The notes: generated by a model not told the origin, from the sequence alone. A DNA stretch of 64,000 bases from Microvirga aerophila (GCF_003332305.1 NZ_QOIO01000027.1:18824-82823); one strand, 5' to 3'. Shown: positions 54,173-62,706, numbered from the stretch's first letter. Numbers and translations: made by a program.

Positions 54173-56236
54173 TCACGCGGATTCTGCCCTCGCAGCCGTC
54201 TGAGGCGGCGGATGCGGGAAAACGGCCTCTCGACTGCCTATATCAACGCGGGACTGAAGGCTGCGGAACCAATCATGCAGCTCGGCAAGGCCTTCCTGCC
54301 AGCCTGTTTTCGGTTTCCATCCTAACGACTGCTCCAGCTTGCGCGTATCCGAGACAAAATAGGCCCGATCATCCTGCCGTCGTTCGTTGAACCGAATATC
54401 AATGCTTCGTCCCAACAGCGCTTCGATCTCGTCCAAAGCCGCCCTGACGCTGACGGCATTGCGTGGCCCACCTCCGAGGTTGAAGGCCTGACCTTTGACC
54501 CGCTCGACACCATGCAGCGCCGCCCTGAAGGCCGAACTTGCATCGCTCACATGCAGCAGGTCGCGAACCTGCTTGCCATCGCCGCTGACCATCACCGATT
54601 GGCCATTAAGCGCCTGGATCAGGAACCTCGCGAGCCAACCCTGCTCCTCGGCGCCGATTTGGCGCGGCCCGTAGATGCAGCTCATGCGCATCACGAGCAC
54701 TGGGAGGTCGTAGGTCCGGGCGTAGCTCAGCACGTATTGGTCGGCAGCGCCACTTGAACAGTCCAAAGGTGCCCGGAAGTCGAGACATTGTTCTTCGCAG
54801 ATTCCCCATCTTGCCACAGCCCGGTCAACCGGGCTGTAGCGGTCCCGTCCCTCCCGCAAGGGGATGTTTGCGAGGCTACCGTAGACCTTGCTGCTCGAGG
54901 CGAAGACCGCCGGGATGCGCCGGTCTACGCGCCGGAGGGCCTCCAGCACGTTGAGCGTGCCCCGCACATTCACCTCGAAGTCGTTCACCGGATGGCAGTA
55001 ACCTACGGCGCTCCCCTGCCCTGCGAGATGAAAAACCGCCTCTGCATCGCGGGTGATGCCGCTCACGGTCGTCTCGTCGCGCACGTCGCCGATGATGGGA
55101 TGGACCCGGTCGCGATGCCTGTCCTTGAGCCACTGGAGATTGCCTTCGACCCCTGGGCGGCTGAGATTGTCGAAGACGACCACCTCGCGCCCGGTGGCGA
55201 GTAAGCTCTCTGCCAAGTGACTTCCAACGAAACCCGCTCCTCCAATGACGACAATCGGTTCGACGGGCTTGGCGACATTAGGGGCTGACAACGAGAGTGT
55301 CCGCGCGACCCCAGCAATGCCTCCTTCCATCAGGAGACGGCCGAGGAGCTTGGGCGTCCCGTGAACGTCGACGACCCCCATGTGATAGTGGCGATCGTCA
55401 AACCGCAGGCCTTCCTGTACCGCCACATCACCGGCGATGTCCTGCCAACCGTACCAATAAAGTCGATCGGCGGGAGCCTCCAGCGCCTCCAGGAAGGAAC
55501 GGGCCTGCACCGCCTCATCCTTTCGCCAAGTGGAATAACCCGCTTCGGTAATCCAGATTTCGGCCTGCGGGTTATAAACGTCGAGGATGCTCCGCATGGC
55601 GGAGACTTGCCGCTCCCAACCATCCCAAGTCGAGGCCTCACTGTCCCAGGTACCTGGGAAACCATGCAGGCCGACGGCCGACATCACGCCCAGGACGCCA
55701 CGCTCGCCCAAGAGCCGGAGCCAATGGGTATCGAAGGGGCACGGCCCGCCCAGGACCGTCCTGAAGCCCCGCTCCTGCGCCCAGTAGCCAGCTGCCCCGA
55801 TCATTTCGCAAAAGAGCTGCCAGTCGGTATCCAGGCGCCAGTCCCAATCCAGGAGATTGTTCGGCTCGTTCCACAGTTCCACGGCATCCAGATGGGTGCC
55901 GTAGCGACCGAGGACGTGATCGATAAAATCGGCGTAGTCGAGAAGCCGGTGCGGCGGCCCCGCAGACGTTCCCGTTCGCGACAGGGAGGGCGGCGTATAG
56001 TGAATGCAGGGCAAGAGATCGAAATCTCTGCCGATGAACGGGATCAGCCAGTCGTACCATTCCTGACCACCAGAGGAGTGATACTCCGCCCATGAGAGGT
56101 GCGTTCTGATATAACGCACGCCGGCTCGTCGCATCCCGTCCAGCGCCTGTTCGACCCGCCTGTATTCCCCGGGGCGAAACCACTCGGCAAAACCGAAATT
56201 CTGCCGGTTCTTTGGAGCGATCGGCGGATTTTTCAC
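54173..56236 (-). CDS. Glycoside hydrolase fused to a degenerate CDP-tyvelose-epimerase-like domain
   Basis: A 687-aa two-domain protein. Residues about 15-305 form a clan-A (beta/alpha)8 hydrolase with acid/base Glu124 in ELWNEPNN and nucleophile Glu231 in WITEAGYST, as in beta-xylosidases. Residues about 327-665 are an extended SDR with VIGGAGFVGSHLAESLL, FASSSKVYG and RMSCIYGPRQIGAEEQGW, very like the epimerase at 50770-51885. However, its YxxxK site is changed: Leu491 replaces the tyrosine and Ser495 the lysine, in APLDCSSGAADQ. The domain can bind a nucleotide sugar but should not epimerise. First gene of the locus, 111 bases after the subtilase. No signal peptide, so hydrolysis would be cytosolic. 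Confidence 0.9.
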   Translation of the reverse strand: MKNPPIAPKNRQNFGFAEWFRPGEYRRVEQALDGMRRAGVRYIRTHLSWAEYHSSGGQEWYDWLIPFIGRDFDLLPCIHYTPPSLSRTGTSAGPPHRLLDYADFIDHVLGRYGTHLDAVELWNEPNNLLDWDWRLDTDWQLFCEMIGAAGYWAQERGFRTVLGGPCPFDTHWLRLLGERGVLGVMSAVGLHGFPGTWDSEASTWDGWERQVSAMRSILDVYNPQAEIWITEAGYSTWRKDEAVQARSFLEALEAPADRLYWYGWQDIAGDVAVQEGLRFDDRHYHMGVVDVHGTPKLLGRLLMEGGIAGVARTLSLSAPNVAKPVEPIVVIGGAGFVGSHLAESLLATGREVVVFDNLSRPGVEGNLQWLKDRHRDRVHPIIGDVRDETTVSGITRDAEAVFHLAGQGSAVGYCHPVNDFEVNVRGTLNVLEALRRVDRRIPAVFASSSKVYGSLANIPLREGRDRYSPVDRAVARWGICEEQCLDFRAPLDCSSGAADQYVLSYARTYDLPVLVMRMSCIYGPRQIGAEEQGWLARFLIQALNGQSVMVSGDGKQVRDLLHVSDASSAFRAALHGVERVKGQAFNLGGGPRNAVSVRAALDEIEALLGRSIDIRFNERRQDDRAYFVSDTRKLEQSLGWKPKTGWQEGLAELHDWFRSLQSRVDIGSREAVFPHPPPQTAARAESA

Positions 56237-56347
56237 GATGCAGCGCCTGGCTGCTCAGGTCCTCGATAACCGGCTACGCAATGAATATGCGGTCGATCGA
56301 AGCCCAGCGACCGAACACCGTTTGACAGATATGTCAGCCCTTGCGGA

Positions 56348-58558
56348 TCATGGGACTCGGGAGCTTTCAGCCGGCATTGAGTGGGCAACGGGTTGCTCCT
56401 CTGGAAGCGATCGGCAGAGATGCGACATTTGGATCAGGCCGTACCCGTAGGTCGGGTCCCGCCCTGGCAGCCCCAGATCGCGGGTGCTGCCCTCCAGTTT
56501 TGCTCGAAGGCTTTTGTTGTCCATCCTCGGATCGGATGCATGCATCACCGCCGCTGCCGCCGAGATGAATGGAACCGCGTAGGAAGTCCCGCTCTTCGTT
56601 ACTCGGCCATGCCCTGAGACCGCGACCGATAGCTCAACGCCGGGAGCAGCCAAGTCGATGTAATCGCCATGGGTTGCTCTCTGGTAAACGTTGAGTTGGC
56701 GGTCGACTGCCGTTACCGCGATGACCCCAGGATAAGCGGCAGGATAGAAGGGCTCAGCTTTGGCGCCCCCATTTCCGGCAGCAGCAACGACCACGATGCC
56801 TTTAGCCTGAGCCGCCTCGATGGCGCTCCTGAGCACTTCATTCGGTGGGCCAGACAGGCTCATGTTGATCACGCGCACACCACGCTCGGCTAGCATTTCC
56901 ATTGCGGCAACCAATGTGGCCACGTCGGTTCGGTCCACGGTTCCCGTGTCGCGGTAGAAGGCGTCCACAGCGAGAACCCTTCCACCGGGAAGAAGCCCGG
57001 GCGCGTTGCTGCCAACCCGGCCCACGAGGAGAGCAGCCACTGCCGTGCCGTGATCCCGCTGCGAAGGACTGCCGCCCTGGGGACCCTTCAGGACTTCAAT
57101 CGACTGACCTTTCAGGGCTTCGTGATCGAGATCGATGCCGGTATCGATAACGCCAATCACGGGCATTGCCCCGCATTGATCAGCCGCTGTCACGTTCCAC
57201 CCAATCAACGAGACCGGCTCGCATTCGGAGCCGGAACATCCGGGAGCGCCTTCGTCGGTATAGTAGAAATGATCGAGGTCTGTAGTAGCGGCCGCATCGG
57301 CGACGCGCACCGCGCGTCGGGCCTGATCGAGGCTCACGCCCTGGGGCAGACGGAGCCGGACCACGCGTGGTGCAAGAACGCCTTTGGTCTGTGCTTCTAC
57401 GAGATAGCCACGGGCAGCCAGGCGGGCGACGTCCCTGTCGGTCAAACCTGCCGCGACAATGGATCGCTGCGCCTGGCGCGGCTTAAAACCGACCTCGTCC
57501 GCATCCGCTTTGGCGGCAGGAAGAGGCCGGATGACCGGTATTTCTATGCTCGGTTTCTTGGCGGTCTGGGTCTTCGGCTTCTGCGTTTGCTTCTGGGTTG
57601 CCTGGGGGGATGTTTTTTGTGTCGACCGCCGGCTTGCCGAACTGCCCTTGGCTGTGCCAGGGGAAGTCGCAGCGGCTCGGCTGGGAGAACCCAGCCGAGG
57701 ATTGTTCGGTGAACCCAGCTGGGGATTGTTTGCCTTAGAACTATTGGCGGCTGCGCCAATCAGGCCTGACGCACGTCCAAAGCTAAGGCTGTTGGACGGC
57801 TTGCTCTCTACACTCTTGCTCAAACTGCTGCTCTGGCTTGCCGTGGTCCGACCGCTGGCGCCGTTACTGCTGCGACTGCTCTCGCCGCCCTTCTGTCCCT
57901 GACCTTTGCTCCCTCCGGCAGCCCCTGCTGAGCCAGCGGCCCCTGAACTGGCTCCCGCGCCGATGCCGCCGTTCTTGTTTCCACCCTTGTTGCCGGCCGC
58001 GCCGCTGTTGCCGGGGCTGGCATTTCCCGAGTTGCCCTGTCCTCTTCCGTTCCCGCCGGCGTTGCCTACACCGCCAGCATTCGACCCACCCGCGCTAGCT
58101 CCGCCGCCTCGGCCCGCGCCTCCAGCGCCGCCTATGCCGCCTATGCCGCCGCCGTTGGCATTCCCGCCTCCGGTCGCGCTGTTGCCGCCACCGCCTCCCA
58201 GCCCGCCGGCACCGCCTCCTAGCCCGCCAGCACCCTTGCCGCCGTTGCCCCCACTATTTCCATTTCCCCCGCTGTTTCCGTTGCCGCCACCATTTCCGGC
58301 CGCTCCGCCGCTGTTGCCACCATTTCCGTTGCCCCCGCCATTACCGTTTCCCCCTCCGCCATTTCCTCCAGCATTTCCACCTCCACCACCTCCCTTGCCG
58401 CCTCCACCGCCGTTATCTCCCGGTTTGGCGTTCGCAGCGGAGTCCACCGCCTGGAAGTGGAAGCCATGGCTGAAATCGAGCTGGAGCTGGACCGGGCAGG
58501 CAAGGGCGAGCGAAGCGGTCGCAATCAGCAGGTAGCGGCGTCCTTTCACCATCTTCAT
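56348..58558 (-). CDS. S8 subtilisin-like peptidase with a long Gly/Asn-rich region
   Basis: A 736-aa exported protease. The N-terminus (RRYLLIATASLALACPVQLQL) looks like a signal sequence. Residues about 45-225 are low-complexity Gly, Asn and Ser; 225-340 are Ser/Lys/Gln/Pro-rich; the catalytic domain (about 445-720) has Asp472 in GVIDTGID, His503 in RDHGTAVA, Asn596 in AAAGNGG and Ser659 in SGTSYAVP. The long disordered region may anchor or space the enzyme in the envelope. It is divergent from the ECF sigma gene, which suggests shared control. Codon use in the Gly/Asn part gives a long proline-rich antisense frame, which is a shadow. Confidence 0.92.
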   Translation of the reverse strand: MKMVKGRRYLLIATASLALACPVQLQLDFSHGFHFQAVDSAANAKPGDNGGGGGKGGGGGGNAGGNGGGGNGNGGGNGNGGNSGGAAGNGGGNGNSGGNGNSGGNGGKGAGGLGGGAGGLGGGGGNSATGGGNANGGGIGGIGGAGGAGRGGGASAGGSNAGGVGNAGGNGRGQGNSGNASPGNSGAAGNKGGNKNGGIGAGASSGAAGSAGAAGGSKGQGQKGGESSRSSNGASGRTTASQSSSLSKSVESKPSNSLSFGRASGLIGAAANSSKANNPQLGSPNNPRLGSPSRAAATSPGTAKGSSASRRSTQKTSPQATQKQTQKPKTQTAKKPSIEIPVIRPLPAAKADADEVGFKPRQAQRSIVAAGLTDRDVARLAARGYLVEAQTKGVLAPRVVRLRLPQGVSLDQARRAVRVADAAATTDLDHFYYTDEGAPGCSGSECEPVSLIGWNVTAADQCGAMPVIGVIDTGIDLDHEALKGQSIEVLKGPQGGSPSQRDHGTAVAALLVGRVGSNAPGLLPGGRVLAVDAFYRDTGTVDRTDVATLVAAMEMLAERGVRVINMSLSGPPNEVLRSAIEAAQAKGIVVVAAAGNGGAKAEPFYPAAYPGVIAVTAVDRQLNVYQRATHGDYIDLAAPGVELSVAVSGHGRVTKSGTSYAVPFISAAAAVMHASDPRMDNKSLRAKLEGSTRDLGLPGRDPTYGYGLIQMSHLCRSLPEEQPVAHSMPAESSRVP

Positions 58559-59083
58559 CGCTCACTTCGGCATTGAGCCGAGAATGGGAGCCAACCGGGA
58601 ACTGGCCCAAAGGGGGTGTATCTACGGTTTGGGACCAAGGCCTCCATAAAAGAGCCTTTCACGTCGTTACTGCGAGGACAAGGATAACGGTCAAGGTACG
58701 CGACTTGTTGCCTATCATCACTCAAAACCCTGAACTGTGGCAGAACAGGGTCAGTGGGGCCATTGAGCCAGGCTGAGTCTGATATCTCTTTAGGGGCAGG
58801 ATCAGGGCAGGCGGCGCTCGGGCCATTCTTTACCACTTATGTATCAATCGCGGGTCCTTCTGTTTGGAACAGCGAGGTCCTTTTCGACTTTTCCCCATTC
58901 CAAACCGTTGAACGATAAGGCCGAGATGCATCGAATATCCAGGAGTCTCAAACTCCTCCAGCCGAAGTGCCGCCGATGCAGAACAGGATTTTTTCCCCAG
59001 AATGGGCGAGATGGGCATAAATAGCCTGGAATAAAACTCGGGGCTTTTTCGTTCTCTTACAATCCAGGCCATGTGGAGCAGGA
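58559..59083. other. Divergent intergenic region, subtilase and ECF sigma genes
   Basis: About 525 bases with no convincing gene. It holds the GGAAT-N17-CGTT promoter for the sigma factor (listed separately). On the minus strand, GCAAC, 17 bases, CGTT at 58686-58711 is a weaker copy of the same pattern pointing at the subtilase gene, about 120 bases from its start. Confidence 0.5.
59028..59053 (+). promoter_or_regulatory. Candidate ECF-sigma promoter before the sigma gene
   Basis: GGAAT, 17 bases, CGTT. The element lies about 30 bases before the ATG of the ECF sigma gene. The GGAATAAAA start is repeated before the DUF1236 gene at 60468, so the two sites look like copies of one recognition element. 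Autoregulation by the sigma factor, or control by EcfG, would both fit. Confidence 0.6.
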
Positions 59084-59575
59084 ATGCCGGCAGCCATCGG
59101 ACAGGATCTTGTGGCGCTTCTGCCACGACTACGGCGCTTTGCTTTGGTGCTTTGCCGGTCGCCATCGCTTGCGGACGACCTTGTCCAAGGTGCCTGCGAG
59201 CGGGCGCTTGCGAACGCCGAAAGCTGGACGCCCGGGACCCGCTTCGACGCATGGATGTTTCGCATTCTGCGAAACCACTGGATCGATCATCTGAGGCGAT
59301 TGAAGGCTGAAGGTATGACAGAGGACGTGACGACTCATCGACAACTGATGGGGGACCCCGGCGAGGGGCCACTTCTAAGCAAGCTCGCTCTGACGGAGGT
59401 CCAACGTGCCATCGAACAACTGCCGCACGAGCAAAGGGAAGTGCTTGTTCTCGTTTGCGTCGAAGACCTCGCCTACCGCGAAGCGGCGGAAGTTTTGGGC
59501 GTACCGCTTGGCACTGTGATGAGCCGCCTTGCACGGGCCCGCAAGCGCCTTGTTGAACTGACGGTCGCCGCATGA
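59084..59575 (+). CDS. ECF RNA polymerase sigma factor
   Basis: A 163-aa sigma-70 family protein of the extracytoplasmic-function type. Region 2 (about 10-75) includes RFALVLCRSPSLADDLVQGACERAL and RFDAWMFRILRNHWIDHLRR; region 4 (about 105-155) has LPHEQREVLVLVCVEDLAYREAAEVLGVPLGTVMSRLARARKRL. Regions 1 and 3 are absent, as expected. GGAG precedes the ATG. A membrane anti-sigma gene follows 33 bases downstream, the usual ECF arrangement, so the protein should be held inactive until a signal releases it. Confidence 0.94.
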   Translation: MPAAIGQDLVALLPRLRRFALVLCRSPSLADDLVQGACERALANAESWTPGTRFDAWMFRILRNHWIDHLRRLKAEGMTEDVTTHRQLMGDPGEGPLLSKLALTEVQRAIEQLPHEQREVLVLVCVEDLAYREAAEVLGVPLGTVMSRLARARKRLVELTVAA

Positions 59576-59608
59576 GCGCCCGGCAGAAGCTCCTGGGGAG
59601 ACATATCC

Positions 59609-60373
59609 ATGTCGCAGTTGCACCTCAGTGACGAGATCCTGATGGCTTTCGCGGACGGCGAACTCGACGAGCCGGTCGCGAGCGCCGTGGAACAAGCCAT
59701 GCTTGCTGATCCTACCGTCACGAGACGAATCGCAGATTTTCTTCGCAGCAGGCGCCTGACCCGGTCAGCCTTCTCCAGAGAGCGCCTGCCAGAAGTCTCG
59801 CCCGAACTTCGCGCGGCTGTCCAGGCGCAGATCGACGCCTTCGCCGGAACCGATGATCCGCCGGCGAAACCCGAGACGCCCGTGGGCGTGCATCGCCAAC
59901 GCCGCGATACATGGTTTTCCCTGAATGGAGCGCTTGCCGCGTCGGTCGCAGCTCTGGCTATCGCGTCCGCGAGCTACTTCGTAGGCCAGCACCAGGCCCT
60001 GCCGACGCGCCCGGCAAGCTTGGTCGCGCAGCTGGACGACGCCCCAGTGCAAGACGCACTGAGCACGGTAGCGTCTGGGAAGGATGTGACTTTGCCGCTT
60101 GGCCGCATGCGGGTGATCTCGACCTATCGTCTGGCAAATGGCTCTCTCTGCCGAGAATTTCGGCTTCAGGGTTCGGCCGGCGCAGCCGCGGCAGTTGCCT
60201 GCCGCAACGGCGATTGGAACGTCACCTTTGCCATGGCGGGCCCCGAAGGCGATGCCGCCTATACGCCGAGCAGCGGCGGTGACCTGGTAACGGCATATCT
60301 TCAGGATGCGGGCGCCGGAGAACCTTTGGTGGACGCGGCGGAGACAAAGGCACTGGCTGAAAGCAGCCGTTGA
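59609..60373 (+). CDS. Membrane anti-sigma factor
   Basis: A 254-aa single-pass protein. The cytosolic N-terminus (LHLSDEILMAFADGELDEPVASAVEQAM) is the sigma-binding helix type of anti-sigma domain; no HxxxCxxC zinc motif is present. A membrane helix follows at about 108-126 (ALAASVAALAIASASYFVG), then a periplasmic domain with VISTYRLANGSLCREFRL and a cysteine pair that could form a disulfide. GGGGAG lies eight bases before the ATG. The direct partner is the ECF factor encoded just upstream. Confidence 0.85.
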   Translation: MSQLHLSDEILMAFADGELDEPVASAVEQAMLADPTVTRRIADFLRSRRLTRSAFSRERLPEVSPELRAAVQAQIDAFAGTDDPPAKPETPVGVHRQRRDTWFSLNGALAASVAALAIASASYFVGQHQALPTRPASLVAQLDDAPVQDALSTVASGKDVTLPLGRMRVISTYRLANGSLCREFRLQGSAGAAAAVACRNGDWNVTFAMAGPEGDAAYTPSSGGDLVTAYLQDAGAGEPLVDAAETKALAESSR

Positions 60374-60406
60374 AAGACCAGCGCCCAACGAAATTTTGCC
60401 TTGCAT

Positions 60407-60432
60407 GGAATAAAACGTTGATGCGATCCGTT
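60407..60432 (+). promoter_or_regulatory. Candidate ECF-sigma promoter before the DUF1236 gene
   Basis: GGAAT, 17 bases, CGTT, with the same GGAATAAAA beginning as the site before the ECF sigma gene. It ends about 35 bases before the start of the DUF1236 gene at 60468. Confidence 0.6.
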
Positions 60433-60467
60433 TTCACCTCGGTCCCAGCAAGCGGGAGAGGTGGCGT

Positions 60468-60836
60468 ATGCGAGCATCAGATCTCCTGGGTTTGATCGTG
60501 CTCTTCTTCGGCATGACAACGACGTTCGATTCGCCGGGTACGGCGTCTCGTGCGATCGACCCGACTTTGAGCACGGGATCCATCACTCAACGTGACGGCA
60601 CTGATGCTGCTCGCGTCATTGCCGAAGGCCTGCCGAATGAGGGGAACGCCCGAATTCACTGGGGAAGCACGCCCTCTACCTCAATTGACCGGCGCATTGC
60701 GATTGGAGAGACGCTCCCCGATTTTGTGGAGCTACGCCTGATCCCGAAACACGAAACCTATCGCTACGCGGTCGTGAATAATCATCGAGTTATCGTTGAT
60801 GCAGGGTCACGGGAGATCGTCTACGTCGTTCGATAA
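60468..60836 (+). CDS. DUF1236-family exported protein
   Basis: A 122-aa protein. The N-terminus (MRASDLLGLIVLFFGMTTTF) is a probable signal sequence. The C-terminal domain, from about residue 75, reads RRIAIGETLPDFVELRLIPKHETYRYAVVNNHRVIVDAGSREIVYVV, the DUF1236 pattern of alphaproteobacteria. It is expected to sit in the periplasm; function is unknown. GGGAGAGG precedes the ATG. A second member of the family is encoded 1.1 kb downstream, beyond a LuxR-type regulator. Confidence 0.82.
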   Translation: MRASDLLGLIVLFFGMTTTFDSPGTASRAIDPTLSTGSITQRDGTDAARVIAEGLPNEGNARIHWGSTPSTSIDRRIAIGETLPDFVELRLIPKHETYRYAVVNNHRVIVDAGSREIVYVVR

Positions 60837-60898
60837 TATCTGGGAACACCAGGGGCAAGCAATTTTGACTCTTCTATTACGAGAGAGGCCAGGCGCCT

Positions 60899-61669
60899 AT
60901 GTTAACCGACACTTTCGATCGATACCTTTCACATACGGAAGTTAGGGATACGACCTCGGTGGCAACCATCCAGGTCTCCAGGAATCCCTTGCTTTGTCTT
61001 GGGCTGAAGAGCCTTCTAGCGGAGACGCGTTTCAACGTATGGAAGGACCCGGTCCACGAATTATCCGATGTCCCTTCCCTTCCGGACGAGAGCCCAGTCC
61101 TCTTCATCGTCGATGGCAGTCAAAGTTTCGACGGACGGCTGGAGCTGATCAGAGAACTGAAGGCACTCCATCCTGCAGCGCGCACTGTCTTGATGGCGGA
61201 TCGGTTCGATCTCTACACTTTGATTTCTGCCCAAGACGCGGGAGCAGACGGGCTTTTCCTCACGACTGTTGATCGCGAAATTCTGGTTCGTTCGTTAGAA
61301 CTCGTGATGCTCGGAGAAGTGGTCGTTCCATCCTCCCTGGTCCGCGAAATCATGAGCCAGGCGCGCCACAATACCGAGCGTCACTCTGCTGATGCCAGGA
61401 CAGGTTCAAAAGCCTCGGACCCGAAGGGCCACAGACTCTCGAGCCGCGAGACCGAAATCTTGTATTGTCTGACGGAGGGATCTCCAAACAAGGTCATCGC
61501 CCGTCAGCTGAATTTGTGCGAGGCGACGGTCAAGGTTCACATTAAAGCAATCCTTCGGAAAATTGGTGTCTTCAATCGCACACAAGCAGCCATGTGGGCG
61601 GCCGATCACATGCCGACCAAGGTAGAACCTCTTGCAGAGAACAAAACTCCCGTGCAACAGGCTCAATAA
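60899..61669 (+). CDS. LuxR-type regulator with an atypical receiver domain
   Basis: A 256-aa NarL/FixJ-like protein. The C-terminal helix-turn-helix is clear (LSSRETEILYCLTEGSPNKVIARQLNLCEATVKVHIKAILRKIGVFNRTQA). The N-terminal domain has receiver architecture, but the acidic pair that binds magnesium is replaced (VSRNP where VDDHP is normal), and the conserved lysine near LFLTTVD is a threonine; only an Asp in FIVDGSQS remains at the phospho-acceptor point. It is therefore unlikely to be controlled by ordinary phosphorylation. No kinase gene is near. Targets may be the adjacent DUF1236 genes or a glycan locus. Confidence 0.88.
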   Translation: MLTDTFDRYLSHTEVRDTTSVATIQVSRNPLLCLGLKSLLAETRFNVWKDPVHELSDVPSLPDESPVLFIVDGSQSFDGRLELIRELKALHPAARTVLMADRFDLYTLISAQDAGADGLFLTTVDREILVRSLELVMLGEVVVPSSLVREIMSQARHNTERHSADARTGSKASDPKGHRLSSRETEILYCLTEGSPNKVIARQLNLCEATVKVHIKAILRKIGVFNRTQAAMWAADHMPTKVEPLAENKTPVQQAQ

Positions 61670-61978
61670 ATACTCTCGGTATTTTATGAATAATTCGGAA
61701 TCGATGCAGAAAGGTCTAGTATACCTTTCACATTGTTCTTTAGAATAAGGCTGCATCGAATGGAACTGCAGTAGAAATTAACGAATATAGTGCTCTATGA
61801 ACGATTGATGAATAGGTTTGCAATAATCTCACCCGCCCACATCGTTCATTGTTCATTCATAGTTGCTGCAATGAGAGAAATGAGGCGTTTTTAATTGAAG
61901 AAACCTGAAACTACTCCTGCACTTCGACGTTGTATCACCAGCGGGCAATTAGCCCGAAGTCATTTCAGGAGAGTATAC
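61670..61978. other. Intergenic region, AT-rich
   Basis: About 310 bases between the LuxR-type gene and the second DUF1236 gene. It is rich in A and T, especially 61670-61880, with repeated TTCATTGTTCATTCAT near 61846-61861. It should hold the DUF1236 promoter; no GGAAC-type element with correct spacing was found. The frame opening at 61895 is taken as leader, not as coding. Confidence 0.45.
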
Positions 61979-62386
61979 ATGTCGAAGAAAATCCTTCTTG
62001 CTGGCGCCGTTCTCGCAGTCCTCGCTCCGGCTAGCGCCTTTGCTCAATCCGGCGGCGCTGCAGCGGGTGCCGCAACGGGCGCCGTTGGTGGCGCTATCGT
62101 CGGCGGTCCTGTCGGCGCTGCGGTAGGCGGTGTCACGGGTGCGATCGTTGGCGGCATTGCCGACCAGCAGCAGCCGGAGTTCCGTCAGTATGTGACCACC
62201 CAGAAGGTTCCGTCCTACACCTATAAGGAAGAGGTTCGCGTTGGCGCGGTTCTCCCGGAATCCGGCGTAACTTACCATGAGGTGCCGGCCGAGTATAAGG
62301 TGAAGGGCTACCGGTATACGGTCGTGAACAACACCCCTGTGCTCGTTGAGCCGAGCAGCCGTAAGATCGTCCAGGTCGTTCGCTAA
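61979..62386 (+). CDS. DUF1236-family exported protein with glycine zipper
   Basis: A 135-aa protein. MSKKILLAGAVLAVLAPASAFA is a clean signal peptide (cut after AFA). Residues about 24-65 are a glycine-zipper membrane-like segment (AATGAVGGAIVGGPVGAAVGG), and the C-terminal DUF1236 domain (about 90-135) has EVRVGAVLPESGVTYHEVP and YRYTVVNNTPVLVEPSSRKIVQVV. The ATG at 61979 has AGGAG upstream and starts the signal peptide. Function is unknown; an outer-membrane or periplasmic role is expected. A terminator follows. Confidence 0.88.
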   Translation: MSKKILLAGAVLAVLAPASAFAQSGGAAAGAATGAVGGAIVGGPVGAAVGGVTGAIVGGIADQQQPEFRQYVTTQKVPSYTYKEEVRVGAVLPESGVTYHEVPAEYKVKGYRYTVVNNTPVLVEPSSRKIVQVVR

Positions 62387-62412
62387 CGATCTTCGGTCTA
62401 GGGACTGAGAAC

Positions 62413-62439
62413 GGGGCGGCCTTTCAGGTCGCCCCTTTT
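62413..62439 (+). terminator. Rho-independent terminator
   Basis: GGGGCG(G)CC and GG(T)CGCCCC form a GC-rich stem around TTTCA, with one internal mismatch, followed by TTTT. It lies 27 bases after the second DUF1236 gene. Confidence 0.9.
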
Positions 62440-62526
62440 CTATTGGTGAACTTTCCGGCTCGGCAAGCCGATTAAGCAGATCTCAGCCGCCCGGATGTAT
62501 CGTTAGGTTGTCGAGTAGCTGCGTGG

Positions 62527-62706
62527 CTAGATGCGAACGAGCCAGATCGGAAGGATGACGATGAACTCGATCGTCATTCCGGCGACAATAACGCCAAAAA
62601 TAAGCTCGCGGGACTGCGGGGATACAAACCGGTAGATAATCAACATAAATGCGATGATGACGAAAACCAAAGCCAACCACGGACCGATCGCCACTTCGTA
62701 GCTCAT
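62527..62706 (-). CDS. Small two-helix membrane protein, 59 aa
   Basis: MSYEVAIGPWLALVFVIIAF starts the protein; two membrane helices are at about 10-28 and 37-57, joined by the polar loop SPQSRELI. AAGGAAC precedes the ATG at 62706; the longer frame to 62823 has no such support. A GGAAT-N16-CGTT promoter lies 60 to 85 bases upstream, suggesting stress induction. I do not recognise a family. Confidence 0.72.
   Translation of the reverse strand: MSYEVAIGPWLALVFVIIAFMLIIYRFVSPQSRELIFGVIVAGMTIEFIVILPIWLVRI

Noticed and set aside
58040..58430. GC-rich imperfect repeats, considered as a tandem DNA repeat or CRISPR-like array
   Set aside because: The repetition follows Gly/Asn codons of a continuous protein and has no fixed unit or spacers.
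57906..58535. Proline-rich 209-codon frame on the plus strand
   Set aside because: It is the complement of the Gly/Asn-rich part of the subtilase; poly-Pro appears simply because Gly codons read as Pro on the other strand.
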